Shown here: in pieces, positions 16,554-24,530 of the stretch
How positions within the stretch are numbered: the stretch's first letter is position 1
Layout: each line of letters starts with the position of its first letter
Assembly (NCBI GenBank): GCA_027487905.1
Contig: JAIYCR010000033.1
Coordinates: 18,324 to 82,323 of the forward strand
From: Rubrivivax sp.
GTDB lineage: Bacteria > Pseudomonadota > Gammaproteobacteria > Burkholderiales > Burkholderiaceae_C
Reading direction: 5' to 3'
DNA: 64,000 nt
Notes under the pieces: generated by a model
What the model saw: only the letters and a program-made list of their open reading frames with translations
Told to the model about the DNA's origin: nothing
Databases searched by the model: none
Program-made: the position numbers and the translations under genes

Positions 16554-17519
16554 TCAGCGGTCCAGGAAGGTGTCGATCAACGCAGCCAGTGCCTCGGGCT
16601 GGTCGTGGTGCAGCATGTGGCCGGCGGGAGCCAGGCGATGCCGCTCGACCTGCCGGACCACCGCCAGTCGGACCTCGAACTCGTGTCGCAGGTAGCGGCT
16701 GCCCCACCACTGGCCCATGTCGGTGAGGTCGCCATCCACCCACAGCGTGGGCGCTTCGATGCGCGCCCAGGTGGCCAGCACCTCCTCGACCCGGTACAGC
16801 GTGGGGTTCACATGCTTGTGGGCGGCCTCGCCCAGGATGTGCCAGCGGGTTCGGCCTTGCTCGTCGGTGCGCGCTTCCGACCAGCGGCCGGCCAGCCACA
16901 GCGCACGGTCGGTTCGCAGGCGCGGGTTGTTCTGCCGCAGCCAGTCGGCCACCGCTTCGAGCGAGGCGTAGTGGCGCATGCGGGCCGGGTTGCGCAGTTC
17001 GTCCAGCCAGCGCGACAGCCGCTCGGGCGCCTGCTCGGGCCGCGTGGCCGGCATGCCGAAGCCCTCCAGGTTCACCAGCCGCCTGACCCGCGCGGGGCGC
17101 ACGCCCGCGTAGATCATGGCCACATTGCCGCCCATGCTGTGGCCGAGCAGGTCCGCCGGTGCATCCGGGCTCACCTCGGCCAGCCAGGCGTCCAGGTCGC
17201 CCAGGTAGTCGGGGAACCAGAAGGTGTCCGCACCGCTGTGGCTGTGTCCGAAGCCCCGCCAGTCGAGTGCGACCACGCGCACGCCGGGCTGCAGCGAATC
17301 GACGACGAACTGGAAGGAGGCCGCCACGTCCATCCAGCCGTGCAGCATCACCAGCGTGGGGCGATGGGCGTGGGCCGGGCCTTCGGCGGGCCATTCGAGC
17401 CAGTGCTGGCGCAGGCCGCGCAGCATGCTGAAGCGGGATCGGGCGGGGCGGCGCACCTGCAGCGGCGGCGCCGGCTGAGCGTCAGTCCCGGCTGAGGGTT
17501 CCGGTGAGGGTTCGGGCAT
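16554..17519 (-). CDS. Alpha/beta hydrolase with serine nucleophile
   Basis: A 321-residue hydrolase. PTLVMLHGWMDVAASFQFVV contains the oxyanion-hole HGW motif, ADLLGHSMGGNVAMIYAG is the nucleophile elbow G-H-S-M-G with catalytic Ser, and LAPAGHMLHHDQPEAL supplies the His. The Asp is probably in LWVDGDLTD. It resembles esterase/lipase-like members of the fold, with unknown substrate. The start at 17519 is the first ATG that leaves the divergent promoter region free; a later Met (SMLRGLRQHWLEWP, residue ~32) is an alternative. It is divergent from the aldo/keto reductase gene (97 bp apart) and convergent with the exonuclease gene. Confidence 0.87.
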   Translation of the reverse strand: MPEPSPEPSAGTDAQPAPPLQVRRPARSRFSMLRGLRQHWLEWPAEGPAHAHRPTLVMLHGWMDVAASFQFVVDSLQPGVRVVALDWRGFGHSHSGADTFWFPDYLGDLDAWLAEVSPDAPADLLGHSMGGNVAMIYAGVRPARVRRLVNLEGFGMPATRPEQAPERLSRWLDELRNPARMRHYASLEAVADWLRQNNPRLRTDRALWLAGRWSEARTDEQGRTRWHILGEAAHKHVNPTLYRVEEVLATWARIEAPTLWVDGDLTDMGQWWGSRYLRHEFEVRLAVVRQVERHRLAPAGHMLHHDQPEALAALIDTFLDR

Positions 17520-17616
17520 GCCGGCACTGTAGCGAGGCGAGGGACGGTCCTGGAAACGCTGGCGATGCGCTGCAAGGCCCGCGGCTATCCTTGAACCCTC
17601 GATCACAGGACAGACG

Positions 17617-18732
17617 ATGACTGCAGCCACCTCCTCCATTCGCGACCGTCGCGTCGCCCTGGGCACCAGCGACCTGCGCGTCACACCCATCTGCCTGGGC
17701 ACCATGACTTTCGGCGAGCAGGTCGACGAGGCCACCGCCTTCGGCATCCTCGACCGGGCCGTCGAGCGTGGCATCGACTTCATCGACACCGCCGAGATGT
17801 ATTCGGTGCCGGCCCGCCGCGAAACCTTCGGCGCCACCGAGACCATCCTGGGCCGCTGGTTCGCCGCCCGCCCGGGCGTGCGCCAGCGCGTGGTGCTGGC
17901 CACCAAGGTGGCCGGCCCGTCGCGCAACATGGACTGGATCCGCGACGGTGCGTCCGACCTCCGCCCCGAGCACATCCGGCAGGCCTGCGAGGCGAGCCTG
18001 GTGCGGTTGAAGACCGACGTCATCGACCTCTATCAGATCCACTGGCCCAACCGCAACGCGCCCATCTTCGGCGGCATCTACTTCGACCCCGCCAAGGACC
18101 GCGAGCAGACCTCCATCCTGCTGCAGCTCGAGGCTCTGGGCGCGCTGGTGCGCGAAGGCAAGGTGCGCCATGTGGGCCTGTCCAACGAGACGCCCTGGGG
18201 CGTGTGCGAGTTCGTGCGCCTGGCCGAGCAGCACGGCCTGCCGCGGGTGGCCACGGTGCAGAACGCCTATGCGTTGAACTGCCGCACGCCCGACAACGGG
18301 CTGGATGAGACGATGCACCGGGCCCGGGTGTCGCTCATCGCCTACTCCCCGCTGGCCTTCGGTGCGCTCACCGGCAAGTACGACGACACCGGTGTCGACC
18401 CCGCCGCCGCCCAGGGCCCGAAGGCGGGAAGCGACGCGGCCGAGGGGCGGCTGGCGAAGTTCGATTCCATGCGGCAGCAGCGCTGGTGCCGCCCCGAGGC
18501 CCTGCAGGCGGCGCGTCGCTACAACGCGCTGGCCCGCGAGCACGGTCTGAGCCCGGCGCGCATGGCGCTGGCCTTCTGCTACACCAGCTGGCGCGTGGCC
18601 AGCACCATCATCGGCGTGACCAGCCGCGCCCAGCTCGACGACAACCTGGACGCCTGGGGCACCACGCTGTCCCCGGAGCTGCTCAAGGCCATCGACGCCA
18701 TCCGCTGGGAGCTTCGCGACCCGGCGCAGTGA
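17617..18732 (+). CDS. Aldo/keto reductase, Tas-like
   Basis: A 371-residue NADPH-dependent oxidoreductase with a TIM-barrel fold. The catalytic tetrad is visible: Asp in FIDTAEMY (with the Tyr), Lys in LATKVAGPSR and His in YQIHWPNRN. The start GTSDLRVTPICLGTMTFGEQ and the AEMYSVPARRETFGATE segment are close to E. coli Tas, whose natural substrate is uncertain. It is preceded by a 97-bp gap from a divergent hydrolase and followed after 51 bp by ybaK on the same strand. Confidence 0.93.
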   Translation: MTAATSSIRDRRVALGTSDLRVTPICLGTMTFGEQVDEATAFGILDRAVERGIDFIDTAEMYSVPARRETFGATETILGRWFAARPGVRQRVVLATKVAGPSRNMDWIRDGASDLRPEHIRQACEASLVRLKTDVIDLYQIHWPNRNAPIFGGIYFDPAKDREQTSILLQLEALGALVREGKVRHVGLSNETPWGVCEFVRLAEQHGLPRVATVQNAYALNCRTPDNGLDETMHRARVSLIAYSPLAFGALTGKYDDTGVDPAAAQGPKAGSDAAEGRLAKFDSMRQQRWCRPEALQAARRYNALAREHGLSPARMALAFCYTSWRVASTIIGVTSRAQLDDNLDAWGTTLSPELLKAIDAIRWELRDPAQ

Positions 18733-18783
18733 ACGCGCCCGCGCCCCACGCCCGACGTTGAACATCCACGAGGACCAGCTTCG

Positions 18784-19275
18784 ATGGGACGCAAGGACCA
18801 CGCCTCCGAGACCCCCGCCACCCAGCGGCTGCGCCAGCAGGGCGTCGCCTTCACCGAGCACCTGTACGACTATGTCGAGCACGGTGGCACGGCCGAATCG
18901 GCCCGCCAGCTCGGCGTGGACGAGCACCAGGTCGTCAAGACCCTGGTGATGGAGGACGATGCCGGCAAGCCCCTGATCGTGCTGATGCACGGCGACCGGC
19001 AGGTGAGCACCAAGGCGCTGGCCCGCGCCATCGGCGTGAAGCGGGTGCAGCCTTGCAAGCCCGATGTGGCCCAACGCCACAGCGGCTTCCTGGTGGGTGG
19101 CACCTCGCCCTTCGGCACCCGCAAGGTGATGCCCGTCTATGTGGAGCGCAGCGTGCTCGCGCTGCCGGGCATCTACATCAACGGCGGGCGCCGCGGCTAT
19201 CTGGTGGGGCTTGACCCGCAAGTGCTGGTGCGCCTGCTGGGTGCCACGGCGGTCGATGCCGCGGGTGTCGAGTGA
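18784..19275 (+). CDS. ybaK: Cys-tRNA(Pro)/Cys-tRNA(Cys) deacylase YbaK
   Basis: A 163-residue free-standing editing enzyme that hydrolyses Cys mischarged onto tRNA-Pro. The catalytic Lys lies in DEHQVVKTLVM, and GGTSPFGTRKVMPVYV is the conserved substrate-pocket segment of the YbaK/EbsC type. Length and fold match the family without the ProRS fusion. The upstream gene is an aldo/keto reductase with 51 bp between; plsY follows 95 bp downstream. Confidence 0.95.
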   Translation: MGRKDHASETPATQRLRQQGVAFTEHLYDYVEHGGTAESARQLGVDEHQVVKTLVMEDDAGKPLIVLMHGDRQVSTKALARAIGVKRVQPCKPDVAQRHSGFLVGGTSPFGTRKVMPVYVERSVLALPGIYINGGRRGYLVGLDPQVLVRLLGATAVDAAGVE

Positions 19276-19370
19276 ATGATTCGATGCGTCCCGGCGGGCC
19301 GGCCTCCCATCGCTGCCGCGGCTAAGCTCTCGGCCCGTCCCTCCCCGCAGCCCCGCCTGAAGACCCTTCC

Positions 19371-20063
19371 ATGACGCCCGTCCTGCCGACCGCTCCTGCC
19401 TGGCTGCCCTGGGCGGCCGTGTTCGCGTCCTACCTCATCGGCTCCCTGTCCTTCGCCGTCATCGTCAGCCGCGCCATGGGGCTGACCGATCCGCGCAGCT
19501 ACGGCTCGGGCAACCCCGGCGCCACCAATGTGCTGCGGTCGGGGCGCCGGTCGGCCGCGGTACTCACGCTGATGCTGGATGCGTTGAAGGGCTATCTGCC
19601 GGTCTTCGCGGTGCTGGTGTTCGCGCCCCGCCTGGGCCTGGCCCCCGGCGTGGCCGAGACGACCGCGGCGGCGGCGGGGCTGGCGGCCTTCCTGGGCCAC
19701 CTGTGGCCGGTGTTCTTCCGCTTCCAGGGCGGCAAGGGCGTGGCCACCGCGGCGGGTGTGCTGCTGGCGCTGAACCCCTGGCTGGGCCTGGCCACGCTGG
19801 CTTCCTGGCTGCTGGTGGCCTTCTTCTTCCGTTATTCGTCGCTCGCGTCCATCGTGGCGGCGGTGTTCGCGCCCTTCTACCAGCTGCTCATCTGGGAGGC
19901 CGGCTGGACGGCCGCTGCCATCGTCGTGATGAGCCTGCTGCTGGTGTGGAAGCACGCGGCCAACATCAACAAGTTGCTGGCCGGCACCGAAAGCCGGCTG
20001 GGCCAGAAGGCTGCGCCGCCGGCTGCAGCCACCCCTGCCAAACCCCGGGAGCGTCAACCATGA
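19371..20063 (+). CDS. plsY: Acyl-phosphate glycerol-3-phosphate acyltransferase PlsY
   Basis: A 230-residue inner-membrane acyltransferase that makes lysophosphatidate from acyl-phosphate and glycerol 3-phosphate, the first step of phospholipid synthesis. Conserved PlsY motifs are present: FASYLIGSLSFAVIVSR, YGSGNPGATNVLRSG and HLWPVFFRFQGGKGVATAAG. There are about five helices. The C-terminal tail of about 30 residues is Ala/Pro-rich and probably cytosolic. Its stop codon overlaps the ATG of the RidA-family gene (ATGA). Confidence 0.97.
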   Translation: MTPVLPTAPAWLPWAAVFASYLIGSLSFAVIVSRAMGLTDPRSYGSGNPGATNVLRSGRRSAAVLTLMLDALKGYLPVFAVLVFAPRLGLAPGVAETTAAAAGLAAFLGHLWPVFFRFQGGKGVATAAGVLLALNPWLGLATLASWLLVAFFFRYSSLASIVAAVFAPFYQLLIWEAGWTAAAIVVMSLLLVWKHAANINKLLAGTESRLGQKAAPPAAATPAKPRERQP

Positions 20064-20419
20064 GCCCTGCTGTCCAGCGTTTCCATGTGGGCGATCGCCT
20101 GTCGGAGATTGCCGTGCACCGCGGCACCGTCTACCTGGCCGGGCAGGTGCCCGACGATGCGAGCCTGGACATCGGCGGACAGACCGCGCAGGTGCTGGCC
20201 CATGTGGACCGGCTGCTCGCCGAGGCCGGCAGCGACCGGGCCCACATCCTGATGGCGCAGATCTTCCTGGCCGACCTGGCCGATTTCGACGGCATGAACG
20301 CGGTGTGGGACGACTGGGTGTCGCCCGGCGATGCACCGCCCCGGGCCACGGTCCAGGCCCGGCTCGCACGCCCGGGCTGGCGCATCGAGGTCGTGGTGAC
20401 CGCCGCGCAGGTGGCCTGA
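20060..20419 (+). CDS. RidA/YjgF-family protein
   Basis: A 119-residue trimeric-barrel protein. The family ligand arginine is in PPRATVQARLARPGWRIEVVVTA, and the N-terminal AVHRGTVYLAGQVPDDA is typical. RidA proper hydrolyses reactive enamines and imines from PLP enzymes; subgroups with less certain roles share the Arg, and this one resembles the shorter RidA-like subfamily. The ATG overlaps the plsY stop by 4 bp, so translation is coupled. It converges on yciO, and four 8-bp repeats lie between them. Confidence 0.92.
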   Translation: MSPAVQRFHVGDRLSEIAVHRGTVYLAGQVPDDASLDIGGQTAQVLAHVDRLLAEAGSDRAHILMAQIFLADLADFDGMNAVWDDWVSPGDAPPRATVQARLARPGWRIEVVVTAAQVA

Positions 20420-20430
20420 GCGGGCGTCGT

Positions 20431-20462
20431 CAGGCCATCAGGCCCTCAGGCCCTCAGGCCAC
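20431..20462. repeat. Four 8-bp units between the convergent ridA-like gene and yciO
   Basis: CAGGCCAT, CAGGCCCT, CAGGCCCT and CAGGCCAC follow one another and run into the last codons of yciO. It is a short slippage-type repeat; no hairpin terminator with a T run is seen between these convergent genes. Confidence 0.75.
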
Positions 20463-21083
20463 CAGACCCAGGGCCTGCAGCGAACCGCGGCCCTCGCGCA
20501 CGACGACCGGTTCATCGTCGGTGAGGTCGATCACCGTGGTGGGCTGCATCGGGCAGGCGCCGGCGTCCACCACGGCGGCGACCTGCCGCTGCAGGCGGTC
20601 GCGGATGTCGGCCGGGTCGTTCAGCGGCTCGGTCTCGCCGGGCAGGATGAGGGTGGTGGCCAGCAGCGGCTGGCCCATCTGCTCGAGCAGTGCCTGCGTG
20701 CAGCGGTGGTCGGGCACGCGCAGGCCGATGGTGCGGCGCGAGGGGTGGCTCAGCCGGCGCGGCACTTCCTTGGTGGCTTCCAGGATGAAGGTGTAGGCGC
20801 CGGGCGTGCCCAGCTTGAGCAGCCGGAAGCGCGCGTTGTCCACCCGGGCGTAGCTCGCCAGTTCGGACAGGTCGCGGCACAGCAGCGTCAGGTGGTGTCG
20901 CTCGTCTACCTGGCGGATGCGGCGCAGCGACTCGGCCGCGGCCTTGTCGTCCAGGCGGCACACCAGCGCATAGCTGGAGTCGGTGGGAACGGCCACCACG
21001 CCGCCGGCGGCCAGGGCCTGCACGGCCTGCTTGATCAGCCGGGGCTGGGGGTTGTCCGGGTGGACTTCGAGCAACTGGGCCAT
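20454..21083 (-). CDS. yciO: YrdC/Sua5-domain protein YciO
   Basis: A 209-residue protein of the threonylcarbamoyl-AMP synthase fold. The start VHPDNPQPRLIKQAVQ, LLCRDLSELASYARVDN and PTTVIDLTDDEPVVVREG follow E. coli YciO almost segment by segment. YciO shares the fold and weak chemistry of TsaC (t6A tRNA modification), but E. coli YciO does not replace TsaC, so its cellular job is unclear. It is the last gene of a three-gene operon with a PHP phosphoesterase and a DMT transporter; the gap to the transporter gene is 28 bp. Confidence 0.95.
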   Translation of the reverse strand: MAQLLEVHPDNPQPRLIKQAVQALAAGGVVAVPTDSSYALVCRLDDKAAAESLRRIRQVDERHHLTLLCRDLSELASYARVDNARFRLLKLGTPGAYTFILEATKEVPRRLSHPSRRTIGLRVPDHRCTQALLEQMGQPLLATTLILPGETEPLNDPADIRDRLQRQVAAVVDAGACPMQPTTVIDLTDDEPVVVREGRGSLQALGLVA

Positions 21084-21111
21084 GGGGGCATTGTGCCGAC
21101 GGCTGCTGTCG

Positions 21112-22089
21112 TCAATCGGCTGAGGTGTCGGCCTCGACCACGGAGCGGGGGCGTGCCGCCGGGCCTCCCCGCAGGTTGAGCCAGGCCCCCAGGGCACCGC
21201 AGGCCGCCACCACCGCCATGCCGGCCAGCGCCCAGGCGTCCGGGCGGTGGTTGAAGACCAGCCAGCCGCTCAGGCCGGCCACGCCGATCTGCAGGTACAT
21301 GAAGGGCATCAGCTTGGAGGCGGGTGCCAGGCCAAGCGCGAGGATCAGGAAGAGGTGGCCCACCGTGCCGGTGGCGCCGGCCAGCAGCAGCAGCGCCCAC
21401 TGCGCACCGTCGAGCCCGCGCAGCAGGGCCCACAGGTCCAGCTCGCCGAAGGCGGCCCAGGCCAGCAGCGGCGGCAACGCAAGCGCCGTGCCCACAAGAC
21501 CCGTCCAGCAGTGGGTGGTGAAGGGGCTTTCCAGCGTGGACAGCTTGCTCGTCAGCACCTGGAACACCGCATAGCTCAGGGCCGCGGCCAGCGGCAGCAA
21601 GGCGCCCCAGCCGAAGACGCCGCCCCCGGGGCGCACCATGATGAGCGCGCCCGCGAAGCCGCCCGCCACTGCCGCCCAGCGCAGCAGCGACACCGGCTCG
21701 CGCAGCACCCAGCCGGCCAGCAGGGTGACCAGCAGCGGCGTGAGCAGGATGAGCGCGGTGAACTCGGCCATTGGCAGCACCTGCACCGCCCAGAAGCTCA
21801 GCGCCGAGGTGGTGAGCAGCAGGGTTCCGCGCGCGATCTGGAAGCGCGGGTGGGCGCTGCGAAAGCCCGCCCCACCCGGCCGCCGCCGCGACACGGCCAG
21901 CCACAGCGCCATCGCGGCGGCCTGGAAGGCGTAGCGGAAGGCCAGGATGAAGAGCACCGGCAGCCCGGCGCCCAGCAGCTTCACGCTGCTGTCCAGCGTG
22001 ACGAAGCACACCGCCATCAGCGCGATGAACAGCACGCCCAGCCCGGCCCGTTCCGGGCGCGGCGCGGCCAGTGCCGCCCCCGTGCTCAA
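21112..22089 (-). CDS. DMT-superfamily transporter (EamA domains)
   Basis: A 325-residue inner-membrane protein with ten hydrophobic helices in two EamA halves, for example LFIALMAVCFVTLDSSVKLL at the start and GHLFLILALGLAPASKLMPF in the second half. Such proteins export metabolites or amino acids; the substrate is unknown. Translation probably begins at TTG (22089-22087), which overlaps the stop codon of the upstream PHP gene as TTGA. No ATG or GTG fits better before the first helix, and the overlap implies coupling. yciO follows after 28 bp. Confidence 0.88.
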   Translation of the reverse strand: MSTGAALAAPRPERAGLGVLFIALMAVCFVTLDSSVKLLGAGLPVLFILAFRYAFQAAAMALWLAVSRRRPGGAGFRSAHPRFQIARGTLLLTTSALSFWAVQVLPMAEFTALILLTPLLVTLLAGWVLREPVSLLRWAAVAGGFAGALIMVRPGGGVFGWGALLPLAAALSYAVFQVLTSKLSTLESPFTTHCWTGLVGTALALPPLLAWAAFGELDLWALLRGLDGAQWALLLLAGATGTVGHLFLILALGLAPASKLMPFMYLQIGVAGLSGWLVFNHRPDAWALAGMAVVAACGALGAWLNLRGGPAARPRSVVEADTSAD

Positions 22090-22970
22090 GCGACGGCGAC
22101 CGGGTGCTGCACGCGGTGCGCGAGCAGCTCCCACACGGGCGTGAGCGGCGAGGGCAGCGGGGGCAGGCGGCCCAGGTCGGTGTGGCTTTCGTCGGGGCTG
22201 TGGAAATCGCTGCCGCGGCTGGCCGCCAGGCCGAACTCCTGCGCCATGGCCGCGTACTTGGCGTAGTCGGCCTGGCTGTGGCTGCCGGTGACCACCTCCA
22301 CCGCCCGGCCGCCATGCCCGATGAACTCGGTGAAGAGGGCGTATTCCTGGGTGGCGGTGAGCCGATATCGCCCTGGGTGGGCGATCACGGCCACGCCGCC
22401 GGCATCGTGGATCCAGCGCACGGCGTCGCCCAGCGAGGCCCACACGGTGGGCACGAAGCCGGGCTTGCCGTCGGTGAGGAACTTGCGGAACACCTCGGAG
22501 GTGTCCGAGCACACGCCCGTCTCGACCAGGAAGCGGGCGAAATGGGTGCGCGAGATCAGGTCGGGGTTGCCCACGTACCGCAGCGCGCCTTCGAAGGCGC
22601 CTCGGATGCCCACCTTGGCCAGGCCGTCGGCCATCGCCTGCGCGCGCTCACGGCGCCCGCCGCGGGTGGCGGCCAGGCCCCGGTGCAGCTCGGCATCGTC
22701 GGCGTCGAAGCCCAGGCCGACGATGTGGACCGTCACGTCGCAGAAGCTCACCGACACCTCGGTGCCGGTGAGATAGGCCATGCCCTGGGCATGGGCGGCG
22801 TCGCGGGCGCGCGATTGCCCGCCGATCTCGTCGTGGTCGGTCAGGGCCCAGAGTTCAACGCCATTGGCACGGGCGCGGGCGGCCAGCGCCTCCGGCGTGA
22901 GGGTGCCGTCGGAGACGACCGAATGGCAGTGCAGGTCGGCGTTCATCCAGAGCAGGGGGATTTCAGACAC
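22086..22970 (-). CDS. PHP-domain phosphoesterase, RNase AM/YciV (TrpH) type
   Basis: A 294-residue metal-dependent phosphoesterase. PHP motifs are in order: DLHCHSVVSDG (~11-21), ALTDHDEIGG (~42), TGTEVSV (~68), VIAHPGRYRL (~190) and SRGSDFHSPDE (~255). E. coli YciV (RNase AM) trims 5' ends of rRNAs, and related proteins hydrolyse 3',5'-nucleoside bisphosphates; which dominates here cannot be told. ATG 22970 is used; Met9 (MNADLHCHS) is a possible alternative start. It heads the operon with the DMT transporter and yciO. Confidence 0.93.
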   Translation of the reverse strand: MSEIPLLWMNADLHCHSVVSDGTLTPEALAARARANGVELWALTDHDEIGGQSRARDAAHAQGMAYLTGTEVSVSFCDVTVHIVGLGFDADDAELHRGLAATRGGRRERAQAMADGLAKVGIRGAFEGALRYVGNPDLISRTHFARFLVETGVCSDTSEVFRKFLTDGKPGFVPTVWASLGDAVRWIHDAGGVAVIAHPGRYRLTATQEYALFTEFIGHGGRAVEVVTGSHSQADYAKYAAMAQEFGLAASRGSDFHSPDESHTDLGRLPPLPSPLTPVWELLAHRVQHPVAVA

Positions 22971-23075
22971 GGGTCAGGGCAAACACTGAGCGATTGTCAG
23001 GCCAGGCGACCGCAGGCGGCGTCTCCGCCGCGTCAGCCCCGGCCCGCGGGTGAAGGGCGTCACGCGGTCATGCGG

Positions 23076-24320
23076 TCACGGTGCCGTCTGCAGGCGCAGC
23101 AGCGCGCCATCGCGCGCGTCGGTGAGCAGGTAGATGAAGCCGTCCGGGCCTTGGCGAACGTCGCGGATGCGGGCCTGGCCCTCAAGCAGACGCTCCTCGC
23201 GCAGCACCTGTCGCCCGTCGAGCACCAGTCGCACCAGCATCTCCCCGCGCAGCGCGCCGATCAGGAGACTGCCCTGCCAGCCTGGGTAGCGATCGCTGGT
23301 GACGAAGGCCATGCCGCTCGGGGCGATGGAGCGTGGCACCCAGTTCCTCAGCGGCGGCTCGATACCGGCGCGTTCGGTGCCCTCGCCGATGGTGGTGCCG
23401 ATCACGTATTCCCGTGCGGTGGTGATCACCGGCCAGCCGTGGTTCGCACCTCGCCGGGCGATGTTGAGTTCATCGCCGCCCTGGGCTCCATGCTCGTGGG
23501 CCCACAACTCGCCCGTCTGCGGGTGCAGGGCCGCGCCCTGGACGTTTCGGTGGCCCAGGCTCCAGATCTCCGGCCGCGCGCCGCTGCGCCCCACGAAGGG
23601 GTTGTCGGCGGGCACGCCCCCGTCCGCGTCGATGCGCACGATCTTGCCGTTGTGGTTGTCCAGGCCCTGCGCGTCGTCGCGCCGGCTGAAGCGGTCGCCC
23701 AGCGTGACGAAGAGCCGCCCGTCGCGGTCCCACACCAGGCGGGAGCCGAAGTGGTGGCTGCTGGACACCCGGGGCATCTGCCGGAAGACGACCTGCAGGT
23801 CGGTCAGCCGGTTGCCATCCAGGCGGGCGCGCGCCACGGCGGTGCTGTTGGTGGACGGGGCCTGGGCATCCGGTTCCGAGTAGCTGAGGTAGACGAGCCG
23901 GTTGCTCGCGAATTGGGGGTGAAGGCTCACATCGAGCAGACCGCCCTGGCCGCGGGCGGCCACGGCCGGCACGCCTTCGACCGGCGGGCCGATGCGACCG
24001 CTGCGGGTGTCCACGATGCGCAGACGACCGGGCCGCTCGGTCACCAGCACGCGGCCTTCGCGCTCGAAATCGGGCAGGAAGGCCAGGCCCCAGGGGTGCT
24101 CCAGGCCGGTGGCCAGGCTGACCGTGCTGACGGTGGCGGCGGCTCGGGGTGAGGTGGTGGCGGATGTGGCGGCGGCGGTGGCGTTGGCGGGGGCCACCTG
24201 GGCGGCCAGCATGCCGGGCGGGGCGCTCAGGGCGCAGGCCAGGGCCAGCACGGCGGCAAGCCGACGGGTCGCCGAACGGCGGGGCGGAAGGCCGTGGGTG
24301 CTTGGGAGGGGGTGGGTCAT
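23076..24320 (-). CDS. Secreted PQQ-dependent sugar dehydrogenase-like protein
   Basis: A 414-residue exported beta-propeller of the soluble glucose dehydrogenase (GSDH) family. Residues 1-40 carry a Sec-type signal (RRLAAVLALACALSAPPGMLAAQ). The mature part has GLEHPWGLAFLPD, VTERPGRLRIVD, SSSHHFGSRLVWDRDGRLF, LGDRFSRRDDAQGLDNHNGK and WAHEHGAQGGDELNI, the family residues for calcium and PQQ. Substrates are aldoses, but many members have no known activity. It resembles the neighbouring lipoprotein gene, 210 bp upstream on the same strand, and may be a duplicate. The ATG at 24320 precedes the signal peptide; the longer open frame gives no signal at its start. Confidence 0.9.
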   Translation of the reverse strand: MTHPLPSTHGLPPRRSATRRLAAVLALACALSAPPGMLAAQVAPANATAAATSATTSPRAAATVSTVSLATGLEHPWGLAFLPDFEREGRVLVTERPGRLRIVDTRSGRIGPPVEGVPAVAARGQGGLLDVSLHPQFASNRLVYLSYSEPDAQAPSTNSTAVARARLDGNRLTDLQVVFRQMPRVSSSHHFGSRLVWDRDGRLFVTLGDRFSRRDDAQGLDNHNGKIVRIDADGGVPADNPFVGRSGARPEIWSLGHRNVQGAALHPQTGELWAHEHGAQGGDELNIARRGANHGWPVITTAREYVIGTTIGEGTERAGIEPPLRNWVPRSIAPSGMAFVTSDRYPGWQGSLLIGALRGEMLVRLVLDGRQVLREERLLEGQARIRDVRQGPDGFIYLLTDARDGALLRLQTAP

Positions 24321-24530
24321 GCGCGTTCCGTGGGGGTCTGGGCGACGGCACTGGCGGATGGGCCGCGGTGCGGGCGGGCATTCGGCAAGGCGAAGGCCCG
24401 GGAACCGACCCGGCTTGCGCCACGCCTTGATCGACGGAGTGTGCCGATGCCTGGCTGGCAGCGGCTGCAACGCCAGGGCTCAACCCTCGGCCCCGGCTGG
24501 TCTTGCCGCCCGTGTCGACGATTGCCTGGC

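Noticed and set aside
22361..22368. GCCGATAT inside the PHP gene
   Set aside because: No -35 partner and no gene in that direction; chance occurrence.
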